From: Aquaticitalea lipolytica
GTDB taxonomy: Bacteria; Bacteroidota; Bacteroidia; Flavobacteriales; Flavobacteriaceae
NCBI RefSeq assembly: GCF_014641635.1
Contig: NZ_BMIC01000007.1
Coordinates: 1-64,000 of the forward strand
Length of the DNA stretch: 64,000 nt
Direction: 5' to 3'
Position 1 is the stretch's first letter. Every line of letters begins with the position of its first letter. Below, piece after piece: positions 31,649 to 41,233 of the stretch. The translations under genes and the position numbers were made by a program. The notes under the pieces were generated by a model that saw only the letters and a list, made by a program, of their open reading frames with translations, did no database searches and was not told the DNA's origin.

Positions 31649-34360
31649 ATGAAAAAACTAACTATCCTAATGCTACTTTTAGTAGCAAGCCAATCTTTTG
31701 CTCAAATTAAATTAGAAGGTGTTGTAAAAGACAGTATTGGCAATCCTCTAGAGCTAGCCAATGTTATTGCTATAAATCAAGAATCAAAAACATTAGAGTC
31801 ATATGCTATAACAAACGACCAAGGACGTTTTAAGCTTGCTTTAGGTAAAAACTCAACTTATAAAGTTCAAGTAAGTTATATAGGTATGAAAACGTTTGAA
31901 GAAACTATTTCAACCAAAGAAACAGATATTGATAAAAGTTTCACTTTAAAGGCAGACAATTCGTTAGACGAAATAACTCTCACTTATGAAATGCCAGTTA
32001 CAATTAGCGGAGATACAATTGTTTATAATGCTGATTCTTTTAAAAACGGAAGTGAACGTAAGCTAGAAGATGTGCTAAAAAAGTTGCCAGGAGTTGAAGT
32101 AAATTCAGATGGTGAAATAGAAATTGAAGGGAAAAAGGTGACAAAAGTAATGGTTGATGGTAAAGATTTTTTTGATGGAGACTCAAAACTAGCAACTAAA
32201 AACATACCTTCTAATGCAGTTGATAAAGTTCAGGTTTTAAAAAATTATGCCGAAGTTGGGCAGTTAAGTGGTGTAACCAACAACCAAGATAATATAGCAA
32301 TAAACATTAAGCTAAAAGAAGGAAAAAAGAATTTTTGGTTTGGTAATATTACTGCAGGCGGAGGTACAGCAGACGACAAAGCCTTGTATTTAGCACAACC
32401 AAAATTATTTTATTATAGTCCTAAATATAGTATCAATTTTATAGGTGATCTTAATAACATTGGAGAGATAGCTTTTACACGTAGAGATTATTTTAATTTT
32501 ACTGGCGGATTTAGAGCACCAAGCTCTCAAAGTGGGACCAATATAAGTCTAGGTAATAATGACCTTGGGTTTTTGTCACTACAAAATAACAGAGCTAAAG
32601 ATATCAATACTAAATTTGGAGCAGCCAATTTTAGTTATTCCCCTAAAAAGACATTAGATATTAGTGGGTTTGCAATTTTTTCAAGTAGCAAAACCGAATT
32701 GCAAGAAAACAGTTCAGTCCAATACACAGATGAAAGTCTTAATATTCCAGACGAAGACACCCAAAGCAATGCAATACAACGAAGCAATTTAGGGATGTTA
32801 AAATTTAGTACCAAGTACAAGCCTAATACAAATAATCAATTAGACTATGACGTTTTAGGACGTATGTCTAAAGAGTCGCAAGACCAAGATTACCTGTCAT
32901 CAGTTATTGGGAACATAAACCAGTTTGAGGAGTCAACGCCTTTTAGTATCAATCAAAATTTAAATTATTATTATACACTAAACGAGAAAAATATCTTTGC
33001 TTTTTCTGCACAGCATTTAATACAAGATGAAGATCCTTTTTATAATGCTTTTATTGAAGAAAACACCAATTATGATGATACTGGAGATGCATTAGGATTG
33101 GACGATATGCAAGTTGGTTATGATATTGCACAAAACAAGCGTGTAAAATCAAATCAAGTTGATGCTAAACTTGATTATTGGAATGTACTAAATCAAAAAA
33201 GCAACATCAATTTTACTATAGGAACTATTTACAGTAACCAAAAATTTAATTCCGAAATTTTTCAATTTTTAGATAATGGTTCAACGTTTAATCCAACACC
33301 AACTATCAATGACGGACTAGATACTAATGACACCAATTATACATTTTCAGATGTATATTTAGGCGCACATTATCAATTTAAAACAGGAATTTTCACTTTC
33401 ACACCTGGAGTTTCTGCACATGCATATAGTGCAAAAAACACACAGTTCGGATTAGAGTATACAGATAATTTTTTCAGGTTATTACCAGACTTTAATACAA
33501 GAATTCAATTAAAAAATAGTGAACAGATTATTTTTAATTACCGAATGCAAACACAATTTACCGATGTCAATCAGTTAGCTAGAGGATTGGTATTAAACAA
33601 TTATAACTCTATCTTCTCTGGAAATCAAGAATTACAAAGCGCCTTATCTCACAATCTTAACCTTTCTTATTTTAGTTTTAATATGTTTAATTACACAAAC
33701 GTGTTTGCAAACATTAACTATAATAAGAGTATCGATAATATTAGAACAGCATCTACATTTCCTCCAGGTAGCGTAGTGAGAGTGAGTTCTCCTTTTAATT
33801 CCGATTTCGCAGATGAGAATTTAAGCATTAATGGACGTTTTCAGCGTAATTTTGGGAAGATAAGAGGAACATTAAATGGTAATTTTAATTACTCAAAATT
33901 CAATCAGTTTATCAACGCACAACGTTCAGTAAACGAAAATTATTCACAAACGTATCGTGCAGGCATAAGTACAAACTTTAAAACAGCACCAAATATCGAT
34001 TTAGGATATCGTTACGTTATACAAGATAACGATCAAGGCAGCAGTCGTACAAAGTTCTATACTCAGGCGCCATCAATCAGTTTTGATGCTTATATTTTAA
34101 AAATGTTCACATTCAAAACTGAATATTCATACAACAAGTTTAGCAATCAAGACAGAACATTAAATAGTTTCGAATTTTGGGATGCATCATTATCATACAG
34201 AAAAGATAAAGACGCAAAATTTGAATACGAAATTAAAGCCACAAACTTATTAGATACAAAATCACAAAATCAAAGTACAAATAGCAACATATCTGTTAGC
34301 GCAACCGAGTATTATATTCAACCACGTTTCTTAACGTTTAGGTTGCGTTATGAGTTATAA
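31649..34360 (+). CDS. TonB-dependent receptor-like outer-membrane barrel
   Basis: 903 residues. Signal peptide (to about residue 18, SQSFAQ), CarboxypepD_reg domain (KLEGVVKDSIGNPLELANV, about 20-105), and a plug-like segment with EDVLKKLPGVEVNSDGEIEIEGKK-type sequence (about 145-170) of the family with a C-terminal OMP_b-brl_3 barrel. Strands run to the end. Probably an importer or receptor partner of the upstream GLPGLI protein. The ligand is unknown, though GLPGLI pairs have been linked to metal or protein handling only loosely. Confidence 0.85.
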   Translation: MKKLTILMLLLVASQSFAQIKLEGVVKDSIGNPLELANVIAINQESKTLESYAITNDQGRFKLALGKNSTYKVQVSYIGMKTFEETISTKETDIDKSFTLKADNSLDEITLTYEMPVTISGDTIVYNADSFKNGSERKLEDVLKKLPGVEVNSDGEIEIEGKKVTKVMVDGKDFFDGDSKLATKNIPSNAVDKVQVLKNYAEVGQLSGVTNNQDNIAINIKLKEGKKNFWFGNITAGGGTADDKALYLAQPKLFYYSPKYSINFIGDLNNIGEIAFTRRDYFNFTGGFRAPSSQSGTNISLGNNDLGFLSLQNNRAKDINTKFGAANFSYSPKKTLDISGFAIFSSSKTELQENSSVQYTDESLNIPDEDTQSNAIQRSNLGMLKFSTKYKPNTNNQLDYDVLGRMSKESQDQDYLSSVIGNINQFEESTPFSINQNLNYYYTLNEKNIFAFSAQHLIQDEDPFYNAFIEENTNYDDTGDALGLDDMQVGYDIAQNKRVKSNQVDAKLDYWNVLNQKSNINFTIGTIYSNQKFNSEIFQFLDNGSTFNPTPTINDGLDTNDTNYTFSDVYLGAHYQFKTGIFTFTPGVSAHAYSAKNTQFGLEYTDNFFRLLPDFNTRIQLKNSEQIIFNYRMQTQFTDVNQLARGLVLNNYNSIFSGNQELQSALSHNLNLSYFSFNMFNYTNVFANINYNKSIDNIRTASTFPPGSVVRVSSPFNSDFADENLSINGRFQRNFGKIRGTLNGNFNYSKFNQFINAQRSVNENYSQTYRAGISTNFKTAPNIDLGYRYVIQDNDQGSSRTKFYTQAPSISFDAYILKMFTFKTEYSYNKFSNQDRTLNSFEFWDASLSYRKDKDAKFEYEIKATNLLDTKSQNQSTNSNISVSATEYYIQPRFLTFRLRYEL

Positions 34361-34367
34361 ACATTTA

Positions 34368-34456
34368 GGCGTTCAGTTTTTACAAAAAACTGCAGGCTTT
34401 CGCAACTCGCTTTTTCTATAAAAAGAGCTCAAACAAATTGCTCAATCCTTAACGCA
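34368..34456. repeat. Dispersed Bacteroidota-type intergenic repeat
   Basis: An 89-bp stretch bounded by GGCGTT and AACGCA. It contains GCTTTCGCAACTCGC, a GCTTTTT/AAAAAGAGC hairpin and TTGCTCAATCCTTAACGC. It looks like a member of the GCGTT...AACGC repeats scattered between genes in Flavobacteriaceae. I identify it by resemblance from memory; only one copy is in this window. Confidence 0.4.
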
Positions 34457-34460
34457 AAAA

Positions 34461-34500
34461 AATAAAACGACTGTTAATTTTAACAGTCGTTTTATTTCAA
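34461..34500. terminator. Long perfect hairpin terminator
   Basis: 17-bp arms (34461-34477 and 34480-34496) perfectly complementary and almost without a spacer, A-rich on the left and T-rich on the right. It terminates the receptor gene. Confidence 0.75.
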
Positions 34501-34550
34501 AATATTGTATTTTGCTTCACCTAATTCACTACTTAAAAATTGTTAGATAA

Positions 34551-36125
34551 ATGAAAAAAACAATCAAATTAACGCTTGCAATAGCAATGCTATTTTCAAT
34601 TCAAAATCAAGCACAAAGCACAGACGAAGTTGTAAATAGTATAGTAAAAGAAGCAACAGAAAACTCACAACTAGAGCGTTTAGCTCACGAACTTTTAGAT
34701 GGTATAGGCCCACGATTAGTAGGAACACCTCAAATGAAACAAGCTAATGATTGGGCAGTTGCACAATACGCTAAATGGGGAATTTCAGCAAAAAATGAAC
34801 AATGGGGAGAATGGAAAGCTTGGGAGCGAGGTATTACACATATAGATATGGTGTACCCAAGAGTGCAATCTTTAGATGGTATGCAATTAGCTTGGAATCC
34901 AAGCACAGGACCAAAAGGGGTTACAGCAGAGGTAATAGTTATGCCTACTTTTAGTGGTCCAGACGATTTTAAAAACTGGGTAAAATCAGTAAAAGGTAAA
35001 TTTGTAATGGTGTCTGAATATCAAATTACAGGACGTCCTGATTATAACTGGGAAGAGTTTGCAACTGAAGAATCTTTTGCGAAAATGAAGAAAGATCGTG
35101 ATTCTCTTTCAGGATTATTTAGAGATAATTTAAAACGTACAGGATATAGTAATTGGAGAGGTTCAGGATTTAGTGAAGAAGGTATAGCAATGTTAGAAAA
35201 CTCTGGAGCAGCAGGTATTATATCTTCTTATTGGTCTAAAGCATTTGGGTCTAACAAAATTTTTAGTGCATCTACAAAAAAAATACCTACTATAGATTTA
35301 GAGTTAGAAGATTACACAATGTTATATAGACTTGCTGAATATGGAAGTAAACCAGTAATTAAAGTAGTTGCCGAGTCTAAAGATTTAGGAGTTGCACCAA
35401 CATTTAACACAATTGCTGAAATAAAAGGAAGTGAAAAACCTGAAGAATATGTTATTTTATCTGCACATTTAGATTCTTGGGATGGTGGAACAGGAGCAAC
35501 AGATAATGGAACAGGAACATTAGTAATGATGGAAGCTATGCGTATTCTAAAGCTAGTATATCCAAATCCAAAGCGTACAATTATAGTAGGACATTGGGGA
35601 AGTGAAGAACAAGGCTTAAATGGCTCAAGAGCTTTTGTTGAAGACCACCCAGAAATCATTCAAAATATTCAAGCTCTATTTAATCAAGATAATGGTACAG
35701 GACGAGTTGTAGATTTATCAGGTGCAGGATTTTTACATTCTTATGAGTATTTAACGCGTTGGTTAGAAGCAGTGCCAAATGATATTTCAAAACATATTAA
35801 AACAGAGTTTCCAGGTTCTCCAAGTTCTGGAGGTTCAGATAACGCATCGTTTGTAGCAGCAGGTGCACCAGCGTTTAATTTAAGTTCATTAAGTTGGTCG
35901 TATTGGAATTATACTTGGCATACAAACAGAGATACTTATGATAAAATAGTATTTGATGATGTTAGAAGCAATGCTATTTTAACAGCTATTTTAGTGTATA
36001 TGGCTTGTGAAGATGATAATAAAACATCAAACGAAAAAAGCGTATTACCTATTAGTAGAAGAACAGGTGAACAGCAAAATTGGCCTACACCTCGTTCTCC
36101 AGAGCGTAAAGGTGGAACAAACTAA
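34551..36125 (+). CDS. Exported M28-family metallopeptidase
   Basis: 524 residues. Signal peptide (about 1-21). A PA-like insert (about 120-270) precedes the M28 catalytic core, with AHLDSWDGGTGATDNGTG (metal ligands H306, D318), HWGSEEQG (catalytic/metal acids E352, E353) and later FNQDNGTGR and WHTNRDTYDK (last His ligand). It resembles carboxypeptidase Q/PSMA-like peptidases and probably trims oligopeptides in the periplasm. It stands alone between terminators. Confidence 0.9.
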   Translation: MKKTIKLTLAIAMLFSIQNQAQSTDEVVNSIVKEATENSQLERLAHELLDGIGPRLVGTPQMKQANDWAVAQYAKWGISAKNEQWGEWKAWERGITHIDMVYPRVQSLDGMQLAWNPSTGPKGVTAEVIVMPTFSGPDDFKNWVKSVKGKFVMVSEYQITGRPDYNWEEFATEESFAKMKKDRDSLSGLFRDNLKRTGYSNWRGSGFSEEGIAMLENSGAAGIISSYWSKAFGSNKIFSASTKKIPTIDLELEDYTMLYRLAEYGSKPVIKVVAESKDLGVAPTFNTIAEIKGSEKPEEYVILSAHLDSWDGGTGATDNGTGTLVMMEAMRILKLVYPNPKRTIIVGHWGSEEQGLNGSRAFVEDHPEIIQNIQALFNQDNGTGRVVDLSGAGFLHSYEYLTRWLEAVPNDISKHIKTEFPGSPSSGGSDNASFVAAGAPAFNLSSLSWSYWNYTWHTNRDTYDKIVFDDVRSNAILTAILVYMACEDDNKTSNEKSVLPISRRTGEQQNWPTPRSPERKGGTN

Positions 36126-36130
36126 AAATA

Positions 36131-36162
36131 AAAAGCCTCAACTTTACGTTGAGGCTTTTTTT
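36131..36162. terminator. Bidirectional terminator between the M28 peptidase and metK
   Basis: AAAAGCCTCAAC (36131-36142) and GTTGAGGCTTTT (36148-36159) pair perfectly around 5 nt, followed by more T. Confidence 0.9.
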
Positions 36163-36180
36163 ATTCTACAGATATAAATA

Positions 36181-37434
36181 TTATATTCCAAATGCAGTTT
36201 TCACTTTATCTACATAGTCTAACTTTTCCCAAGTAAATAATTCCACTTCTAAAGTGACATCACCACCATTAGGTTGGCTAAATGTCTTTGTAACTGTTTC
36301 AGGTTGTCTTCCCATATGACCATAAGCTGCAGTCTCACTGTAAATAGGGTTACGTAGTTTTAAACGATCTTCAATAGCAGCTGGTCTCATATCAAATATT
36401 TCAGCAACTTTATCAGCAATTTCTCCATCTGTTAAATTAAAAGGACAAGTTCCGTATGTCTCAACAAAAATAGATGTTGGTTTTACAACACCAATAGCAT
36501 AAGAAACTTGAACCAAAACTTCATCACATAATCCAGCAGCTACTAAATTCTTAGCAATATGACGAGTAGCATATGCAGCACTTCTATCAACTTTACTTGG
36601 ATCTTTTCCAGAAAAAGCTCCTCCACCATGAGCGCCTTTACCACCATAAGTGTCTACAATAATTTTACGTCCTGTTAATCCTGTATCTCCATGAGGTCCA
36701 CCAATAACAAATTTTCCTGTTGGGTTAATGTGATAAGTAATGTCATCATTAAATAACACTTGAATATGTTCTGGTAATGTAGCTTTAACTCTTGGTATTA
36801 AAATATCAACAATATCTTTTCTGATTTTTGCAAGCATAGCTTCATCATTATCAAAATCGTCATGTTGTGTAGATACTACAATAGCATCTATTCGTTGAGG
36901 TACATTATCATCACTATACTCAATAGTAACTTGGCTTTTTGAATCTGGACGTAAATAAGTAATATCTTTATTTTCTCTTCTTAAAGCTGCTAGTTCAATT
37001 AAAATTCTGTGAGATAAATCCAAAGCTAATGGCATTAAATTTTCAGTCTCACGAGTTGCATAACCAAACATCATTCCTTGGTCACCAGCACCTTGTTCTT
37101 CTTTACTAGCTCTATCAACTCCACGATTTATATCTTCAGATTGTTCATGTATAGCAGAAAACACACCACATGAATTACCATCAAACATATATTCGCTTTT
37201 TGTATATCCAATTTTGTTTATAGTATCTCGTGCAATTTTTTGAACATCTAAATATGTGTTCGATTTTACTTCTCCAGCAAGTACAACTTGACCAGTAGTT
37301 ACAAGAGTTTCGCACGCTACTTTTGAATCTTTGTCAAAAGCTAAAAAATTATCAATTAGAGCATCGCTAATTTGGTCTGCTACTTTATCTGGATGTCCTT
37401 CAGATACACTTTCTGATGTAAATAAATACGCCAT
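36181..37434 (-). CDS. metK: S-adenosylmethionine synthetase
   Basis: 417 residues. All MetK hallmarks are visible: [15 protein letters not shown] at the N-terminus, the [12 protein letters not shown] signature and the [19 protein letters not shown] signature. It makes SAM from methionine and ATP. The leader on the minus strand carries a SAM-II-like riboswitch, giving direct feedback by its product. It is divergent from the methionine operon that starts at 37916. Confidence 0.97.
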   Translation of the reverse strand: MAYLFTSESVSEGHPDKVADQISDALIDNFLAFDKDSKVACETLVTTGQVVLAGEVKSNTYLDVQKIARDTINKIGYTKSEYMFDGNSCGVFSAIHEQSEDINRGVDRASKEEQGAGDQGMMFGYATRETENLMPLALDLSHRILIELAALRRENKDITYLRPDSKSQVTIEYSDDNVPQRIDAIVVSTQHDDFDNDEAMLAKIRKDIVDILIPRVKATLPEHIQVLFNDDITYHINPTGKFVIGGPHGDTGLTGRKIIVDTYGGKGAHGGGAFSGKDPSKVDRSAAYATRHIAKNLVAAGLCDEVLVQVSYAIGVVKPTSIFVETYGTCPFNLTDGEIADKVAEIFDMRPAAIEDRLKLRNPIYSETAAYGHMGRQPETVTKTFSQPNGGDVTLEVELFTWEKLDYVDKVKTAFGI

Positions 37435-37546
37435 AGTTTTAATTTATAGTATGTTATGGAAGATTTGACGTTAAGCGTCGAAGGTAGTTTGCACTGCCTT
37501 TAGCATTTTTTATTGAGGTTGCAATCAGTCAAATCTTTCCTCTTAA
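37435..37546 (-). promoter_or_regulatory. SAM-II-like riboswitch and expression platform of metK
   Basis: Read on the minus strand, 37546 to 37491 resembles the SAM-II (env12) consensus. It has a short stem GAGG/CCTC (37539-37542 with 37515-37518) around the conserved GATTTGACTGATTGCAA, then AATAAAAAATGCTAAAGGCAG. The loop ACTG (37526-37529) can pair with CAGT (37493-37496) to give the pseudoknot. Downstream, GTCAAATCTTCC (37469 to 37458) is complementary to the aptamer's GGAAAGATTTGAC (37540 to 37528, one bulge). A competing fold near the start codon is therefore available. Confidence 0.72.
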
Positions 37547-37614
37547 TTTTTCTTCGGCAAAAGTAAAAAAATAAAATGGATGACAAATTATTTTTATTTT
37601 TTATTCAAAAAAGT

Positions 37615-37646
37615 TTGGATATTAAATTTTTATGAGGCAATATTTG
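37615..37646 (+). promoter_or_regulatory. Promoter of the methionine operon
   Basis: TTG (37615-37617), 21-bp spacer, AATATTTG (37639-37646), one base off the TAnnTTTG consensus. It lies 30 bp before the SAM-I aptamer. Confidence 0.5.
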
Positions 37647-37675
37647 TATTCACAAAGTTCAAAAACTTACTGAAA

Positions 37676-37833
37676 TGTTATCAAGAAAGGTGGAGGGATT
37701 AGACCCGCTGAAGCCTTAGCAACCCTTTAGAAATAGAGAAGGTGCTACATTCTACTTAATTACTAATTCATTTATTAGTAATTGGATAGATAACAAAATG
37801 ACACTGCTTCTTGTAGTGTTTAATTTTCTTTTT
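37676..37833 (+). promoter_or_regulatory. SAM-I (S-box) riboswitch
   Basis: The S-box core is plain: TCAAGAAAGGTGGAGGGATTAG, GACCC, GAAGCC..AGCAACCC and GGTGCTACATTC between 37681 and 37753. P1 is TGTTATC (37676-37682) with GATAACA (37789-37795). A TTACTAAT/ATTAGTAA arm lies at about 37759-37780. A hairpin ACACTGC/GTAGTGT (37801-37807, 37813-37819) followed by a broken T run is the likely terminator. High SAM should switch off the downstream met genes. Confidence 0.93.
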
Positions 37834-37915
37834 AACATTTTTCTATTAGGTACGTCATAACTTGACGCATTTGACTTTTGTTTTAATCATTTATTAACTC
37901 AAAAAAATTAGAAAA

Positions 37916-39091
37916 ATGAGTGCAACAAAAATTATTCATTCAATTCCAAGTGATCCTCTCACTGGCGCAATTTCGGTACCTGTGTACCAAACATCAACAT
38001 TTATTCAGGAAGCTCCTGGAGTTAACAAAGGCTTCGATTATGCAAGAAGTAACAATCCAACACGTAAAGTTTTAGAAGACGTAGTCGCACAATTAGAAGG
38101 TGGCCATTCAGGTTTTGCTTTTGCAACTGGGTTAGCAGCTATCGATGCTGTTTTAAAGTTATTATCCGCAGGAGATGAGATCATTGCGGTCGATGATATT
38201 TATGGAGGAGCCTATCGTTTATTTACTCATGTTTACGAAAAATTTGGCGTTAAAGTACATTATGTAGATACTACTGATGCAGAAAATGTAGCTAATAAAA
38301 TTAGTAGTAAAACAAAATTAGTATGGATTGAATCACCAACAAATCCAACGCTTAAAGTTTCAGATATTCAAACCATTGCCATTATCGCAAAAAGTGTTGG
38401 AGCACTTTTAGTAGTAGATAATACATTTGCGAGCCCTATTGCGCAACAACCTATTTCTTTAGGTGCAGATATCATTATTCATAGTGGTACAAAATATATT
38501 GGTGGTCATTCAGATTTGGTTGCAGGTTTGGTAGTTACTAAAACACAAGCATTGTCTGAAAAACTAAAATTTATTCAGAATGCTTCAGGAGGAATTCTTG
38601 GTCCTTGGGATTGCTTTTTAACTATTCGAGGAATTGAAACTTTAGATATTAGATTCAAAAAGCAATGCGAAAATGCTTTTGCTGTTGCTGCATTTTTAGT
38701 AAATCATGATGCAGTAGAAGATGTGTGTTTTCCAGGATTAGTAAGTCATAAAAACCACAACATTGCTAAACGCCAACAAAATGGCTTGTTTGGAGGCATT
38801 GTGTCTTTTACGCTGAAGGAAGACACCCAAGAAGCAGCAAATCAATTTGTAACTAATACAAGCTGTTTTAAATTAGCAGAAAGCCTTGGAGGTGTAAAAA
38901 GCTTACTTTGTCATCCACCACAAATGACACATGCATCAATTCCTCGTGAGAAACGTTTGAAATCTGGAATTAAAGACTCACTAATACGTTTGTCTTGTGG
39001 AATTGAAAATTCACAAGATTTAATTAATGATTTAAATCAAGCGTTTACTGCAATTAATAAACATAAAGAAATAAGCCATGTCAAACAGTAA
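37916..39091 (+). CDS. Cystathionine gamma-synthase / O-acylhomoserine sulfhydrylase family enzyme
   Basis: 391 residues, Cys/Met metabolism PLP enzyme. It has DYARSNNPTRKVLE, the substrate and PLP residues in IHSGTKYIGGHSD (PLP lysine), and WIESPTNPTLKV. First gene of a SAM-riboswitch-controlled operon with hom, metH and metF, so it probably joins an activated homoserine to cysteine or sulfide on the way to homocysteine. Distinguishing MetB from MetY, or from cystathionine beta-lyase, is not safe from sequence. Its last codons overlap the hom gene by 14 bp. Confidence 0.9.
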   Translation: MSATKIIHSIPSDPLTGAISVPVYQTSTFIQEAPGVNKGFDYARSNNPTRKVLEDVVAQLEGGHSGFAFATGLAAIDAVLKLLSAGDEIIAVDDIYGGAYRLFTHVYEKFGVKVHYVDTTDAENVANKISSKTKLVWIESPTNPTLKVSDIQTIAIIAKSVGALLVVDNTFASPIAQQPISLGADIIIHSGTKYIGGHSDLVAGLVVTKTQALSEKLKFIQNASGGILGPWDCFLTIRGIETLDIRFKKQCENAFAVAAFLVNHDAVEDVCFPGLVSHKNHNIAKRQQNGLFGGIVSFTLKEDTQEAANQFVTNTSCFKLAESLGGVKSLLCHPPQMTHASIPREKRLKSGIKDSLIRLSCGIENSQDLINDLNQAFTAINKHKEISHVKQ

Positions 39092-40160
39092 GACTTTAAA
39101 TATTATCATTTTCGGAATTGGTAATGTTGGAAGTACTTTGATTCATCAAATAAATCTGGCTAAACCAAAATTACAAGCGCAACAGAATTTAATTATTAAT
39201 ATTCCTGTAGTCACAAACTCCAAATTGGCTTTTTTTAATGAATTTGGAATTTCTAATACTTGGGAATGTGATTTTGATACTTTTTCTGTACCATATAAAA
39301 TTGAAGAAATAATAGCTTTTGTTAATAAGTACGATCTTAAAAATCTAGTAGCTATTGATGCAACTGCTAGTAAAGATTTTGTGGAAAATTATATACCATT
39401 AATTCAAAATGGTTTTCATATTATTTCAGCTAATAAAGTTGCCAATACTTTAAGTTATGAGTTTTATAACCAGTTACGATTAACTTTAAAAAAGTGCAAC
39501 AAGTCTTTTCTTTACGAAACTAATGTTGGTGCAGGTTTGCCAATTATTGAAACCGTTAAAAGATTATATGATTCTGGTGAGCAAATTCAAAAAATTAGAG
39601 GTGTCTTTTCAGGTTCGTTAAGTTATATATTTAATGAATTTTCCTCTAATGATGTGCCATTTTCTAAAGTGTTAAACCAAGCTACAACTATAGGTTTAAC
39701 CGAACCTGATGCTCGTGAAGATTTATCAGGAAATGATGTAGCAAGAAAGTTATTGATATTAGCTCGAGAACTGAATTTAAAAGCTGAAATAAATGATGTT
39801 TCAATCGAGTCTTTAGTACCAAAACAACTTAACGGAAAAACAACATTACATCAGTTTAAAACAAGAAGTAAAGAATTTGACGCACCATTTTTAGAGATAA
39901 AAAATAAACAAAAAAAAGGCGATGTGCTGCGATATGTTGGTGAGTTGAATGTAGAGAAAAACACTTTAGAAGTTAAGTTGGTTTCCGAAGATAAAAACTC
40001 TTCTATAGGTCAATTAAAAGGTGCCAATTCAGTATTTGAAATTTATTCAGATTCTTATCAAGAATCGCCATTGGTTATTCAAGGTGCTGGAGCAGGAAAA
40101 GACGTTACGGCAAGAGGATTGTTTTCAGATATTATTAAACTGTCAAATAGCTTAAATTAA
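39078..40160 (+). CDS. hom: Homoserine dehydrogenase
   Basis: 360 residues. NAD(P)-binding FGIGNVGSTL near the N-terminus, ISANKVANT, and the catalytic region RGVFSGSLSYIFNEF with TEPDAREDLSGNDVARK. The form resembles the dehydrogenase half of ThrA/MetL, but without aspartokinase and without a C-terminal ACT domain. It reduces aspartate semialdehyde to homoserine for methionine (and threonine). Being inside the SAM-controlled operon suggests a methionine-dedicated copy. Confidence 0.9.
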   Translation: MSNSKTLNIIIFGIGNVGSTLIHQINLAKPKLQAQQNLIINIPVVTNSKLAFFNEFGISNTWECDFDTFSVPYKIEEIIAFVNKYDLKNLVAIDATASKDFVENYIPLIQNGFHIISANKVANTLSYEFYNQLRLTLKKCNKSFLYETNVGAGLPIIETVKRLYDSGEQIQKIRGVFSGSLSYIFNEFSSNDVPFSKVLNQATTIGLTEPDAREDLSGNDVARKLLILARELNLKAEINDVSIESLVPKQLNGKTTLHQFKTRSKEFDAPFLEIKNKQKKGDVLRYVGELNVEKNTLEVKLVSEDKNSSIGQLKGANSVFEIYSDSYQESPLVIQGAGAGKDVTARGLFSDIIKLSNSLN

Positions 40161-40161
40161 T

Positions 40162-40190
40162 AATTGTCTGTTCGAGCGCAGTCGAGAACT
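40162..40190 (+). repeat. Upstream copy of a 27-29 bp repeat flanking metH part 1
   Basis: ATTGTCTGTTCGAGCGCAGT followed by CGAGAACTA. The same sequence with one G/T difference recurs at 41200-41226 at the far end of the gene. The TTCGAGCGCAGTCGAGAA core resembles a repeat scattered in Flavobacteriaceae genomes (memory-based). Confidence 0.6.
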
Positions 40191-40211
40191 ATGTTTAATA
40201 AAGAAAATATT

Positions 40212-41225
40212 ATGAGTGATATAAAGTTAGAAATACAAAAAAGAATTCTCGTTCTCGATGGAGCAATGGGAACCATGCTGCAACGTTATAAATTCACTGA
40301 AGAAGATTATCGTGGCGAACGTTTTAAAGATTATCCAACATCGTTAAAAGGCAATAACGATTTGTTATCACTTACGCAGCCTAAAGCCATTGCAGAGGTG
40401 CATCGCTTGTATTTTGAAGCTGGTGCAGATATAGTTGAAACGAATACTTTTTCTGGTACAACCATAGGTATGGCTGATTATAACATGGAAGATTTAGTGT
40501 ATGAACTTAATTATGAATCGGCTAAAATAGCTAAGCAAGTTGCAGATGAGTTCACACAAAAAAATCCAAGCCAACCTCGTTTTGTTGCAGGAAGTATTGG
40601 GCCAACAAATAGAACTGCGAGCTTATCACCAGATGTTAACAGACCAGAATATCGTGCTATAACTTTTGATGATTTAAGAGTTGCATACAAACAGCAAGTT
40701 GAAGCTTTAATAGATGGAGGAGTAGATGTACTTTTAGTAGAAACTATTTTCGATACACTTAATGCAAAAGCTTGCTTGTTCGCCATTGAAGAAGTAAAAG
40801 AGGAGCGAAACATCGATATCCCAATAATGGTTTCTGGAACAATAACTGATGCTTCAGGCAGAACTTTGTCTGGGCAAACAGTAGAAGCATTTTTAGCATC
40901 TATTTCTCATATTCCTTTATTAAGTGTTGGCTTTAATTGCGCTCTAGGAGCCGAACAGTTAAAACCGTATTTACAACGCTTATCTAATGAAACGGAATTT
41001 TATACATCAGCACATCCAAATGCAGGATTGCCAAATGCTTTTGGTGAGTACGATCAGTCTCCTAAACAAATGCAAGCTTTTATTGAAGAGTATTTACAAG
41101 ATGGATTAATTAATATTATTGGTGGTTGTTGTGGCACAAATCCAGAACATATTAAAGCCATTGCTGAAGTTGCAAAAAAATATAAACCTAGAAATATTGT
41201 CTGTTCTAGCGCAGTCGAGAACTAA
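40212..41225 (+). CDS. metH: Methionine synthase, homocysteine-binding module (split MetH, part 1)
   Basis: 337 residues from the ATG at 40212; ATG 40191 is an alternative. It contains the whole homocysteine S-methyltransferase domain: [10 protein letters not shown], zinc-ligand cysteines in [13 protein letters not shown] and in [10 protein letters not shown]. It transfers the cobalamin-bound methyl group to homocysteine. It lacks the folate, cobalamin and activation modules, which are in the next gene, 8 bp on in another frame. Its last ten residues ([10 protein letters not shown]) are encoded by the second copy of the flanking repeat, so the end of the gene has been remodelled by the repeat. 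Confidence 0.92.
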   Translation: MSDIKLEIQKRILVLDGAMGTMLQRYKFTEEDYRGERFKDYPTSLKGNNDLLSLTQPKAIAEVHRLYFEAGADIVETNTFSGTTIGMADYNMEDLVYELNYESAKIAKQVADEFTQKNPSQPRFVAGSIGPTNRTASLSPDVNRPEYRAITFDDLRVAYKQQVEALIDGGVDVLLVETIFDTLNAKACLFAIEEVKEERNIDIPIMVSGTITDASGRTLSGQTVEAFLASISHIPLLSVGFNCALGAEQLKPYLQRLSNETEFYTSAHPNAGLPNAFGEYDQSPKQMQAFIEEYLQDGLINIIGGCCGTNPEHIKAIAEVAKKYKPRNIVCSSAVEN

Positions 41226-41226
41226 A
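41200..41226 (+). repeat. Downstream copy of the repeat flanking metH part 1
   Basis: Same sequence as 40162-40190 with T for G at one position. Here it supplies the last codons and the stop of metH part 1. Confidence 0.6.
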
Positions 41227-41233
41227 CTATAAA

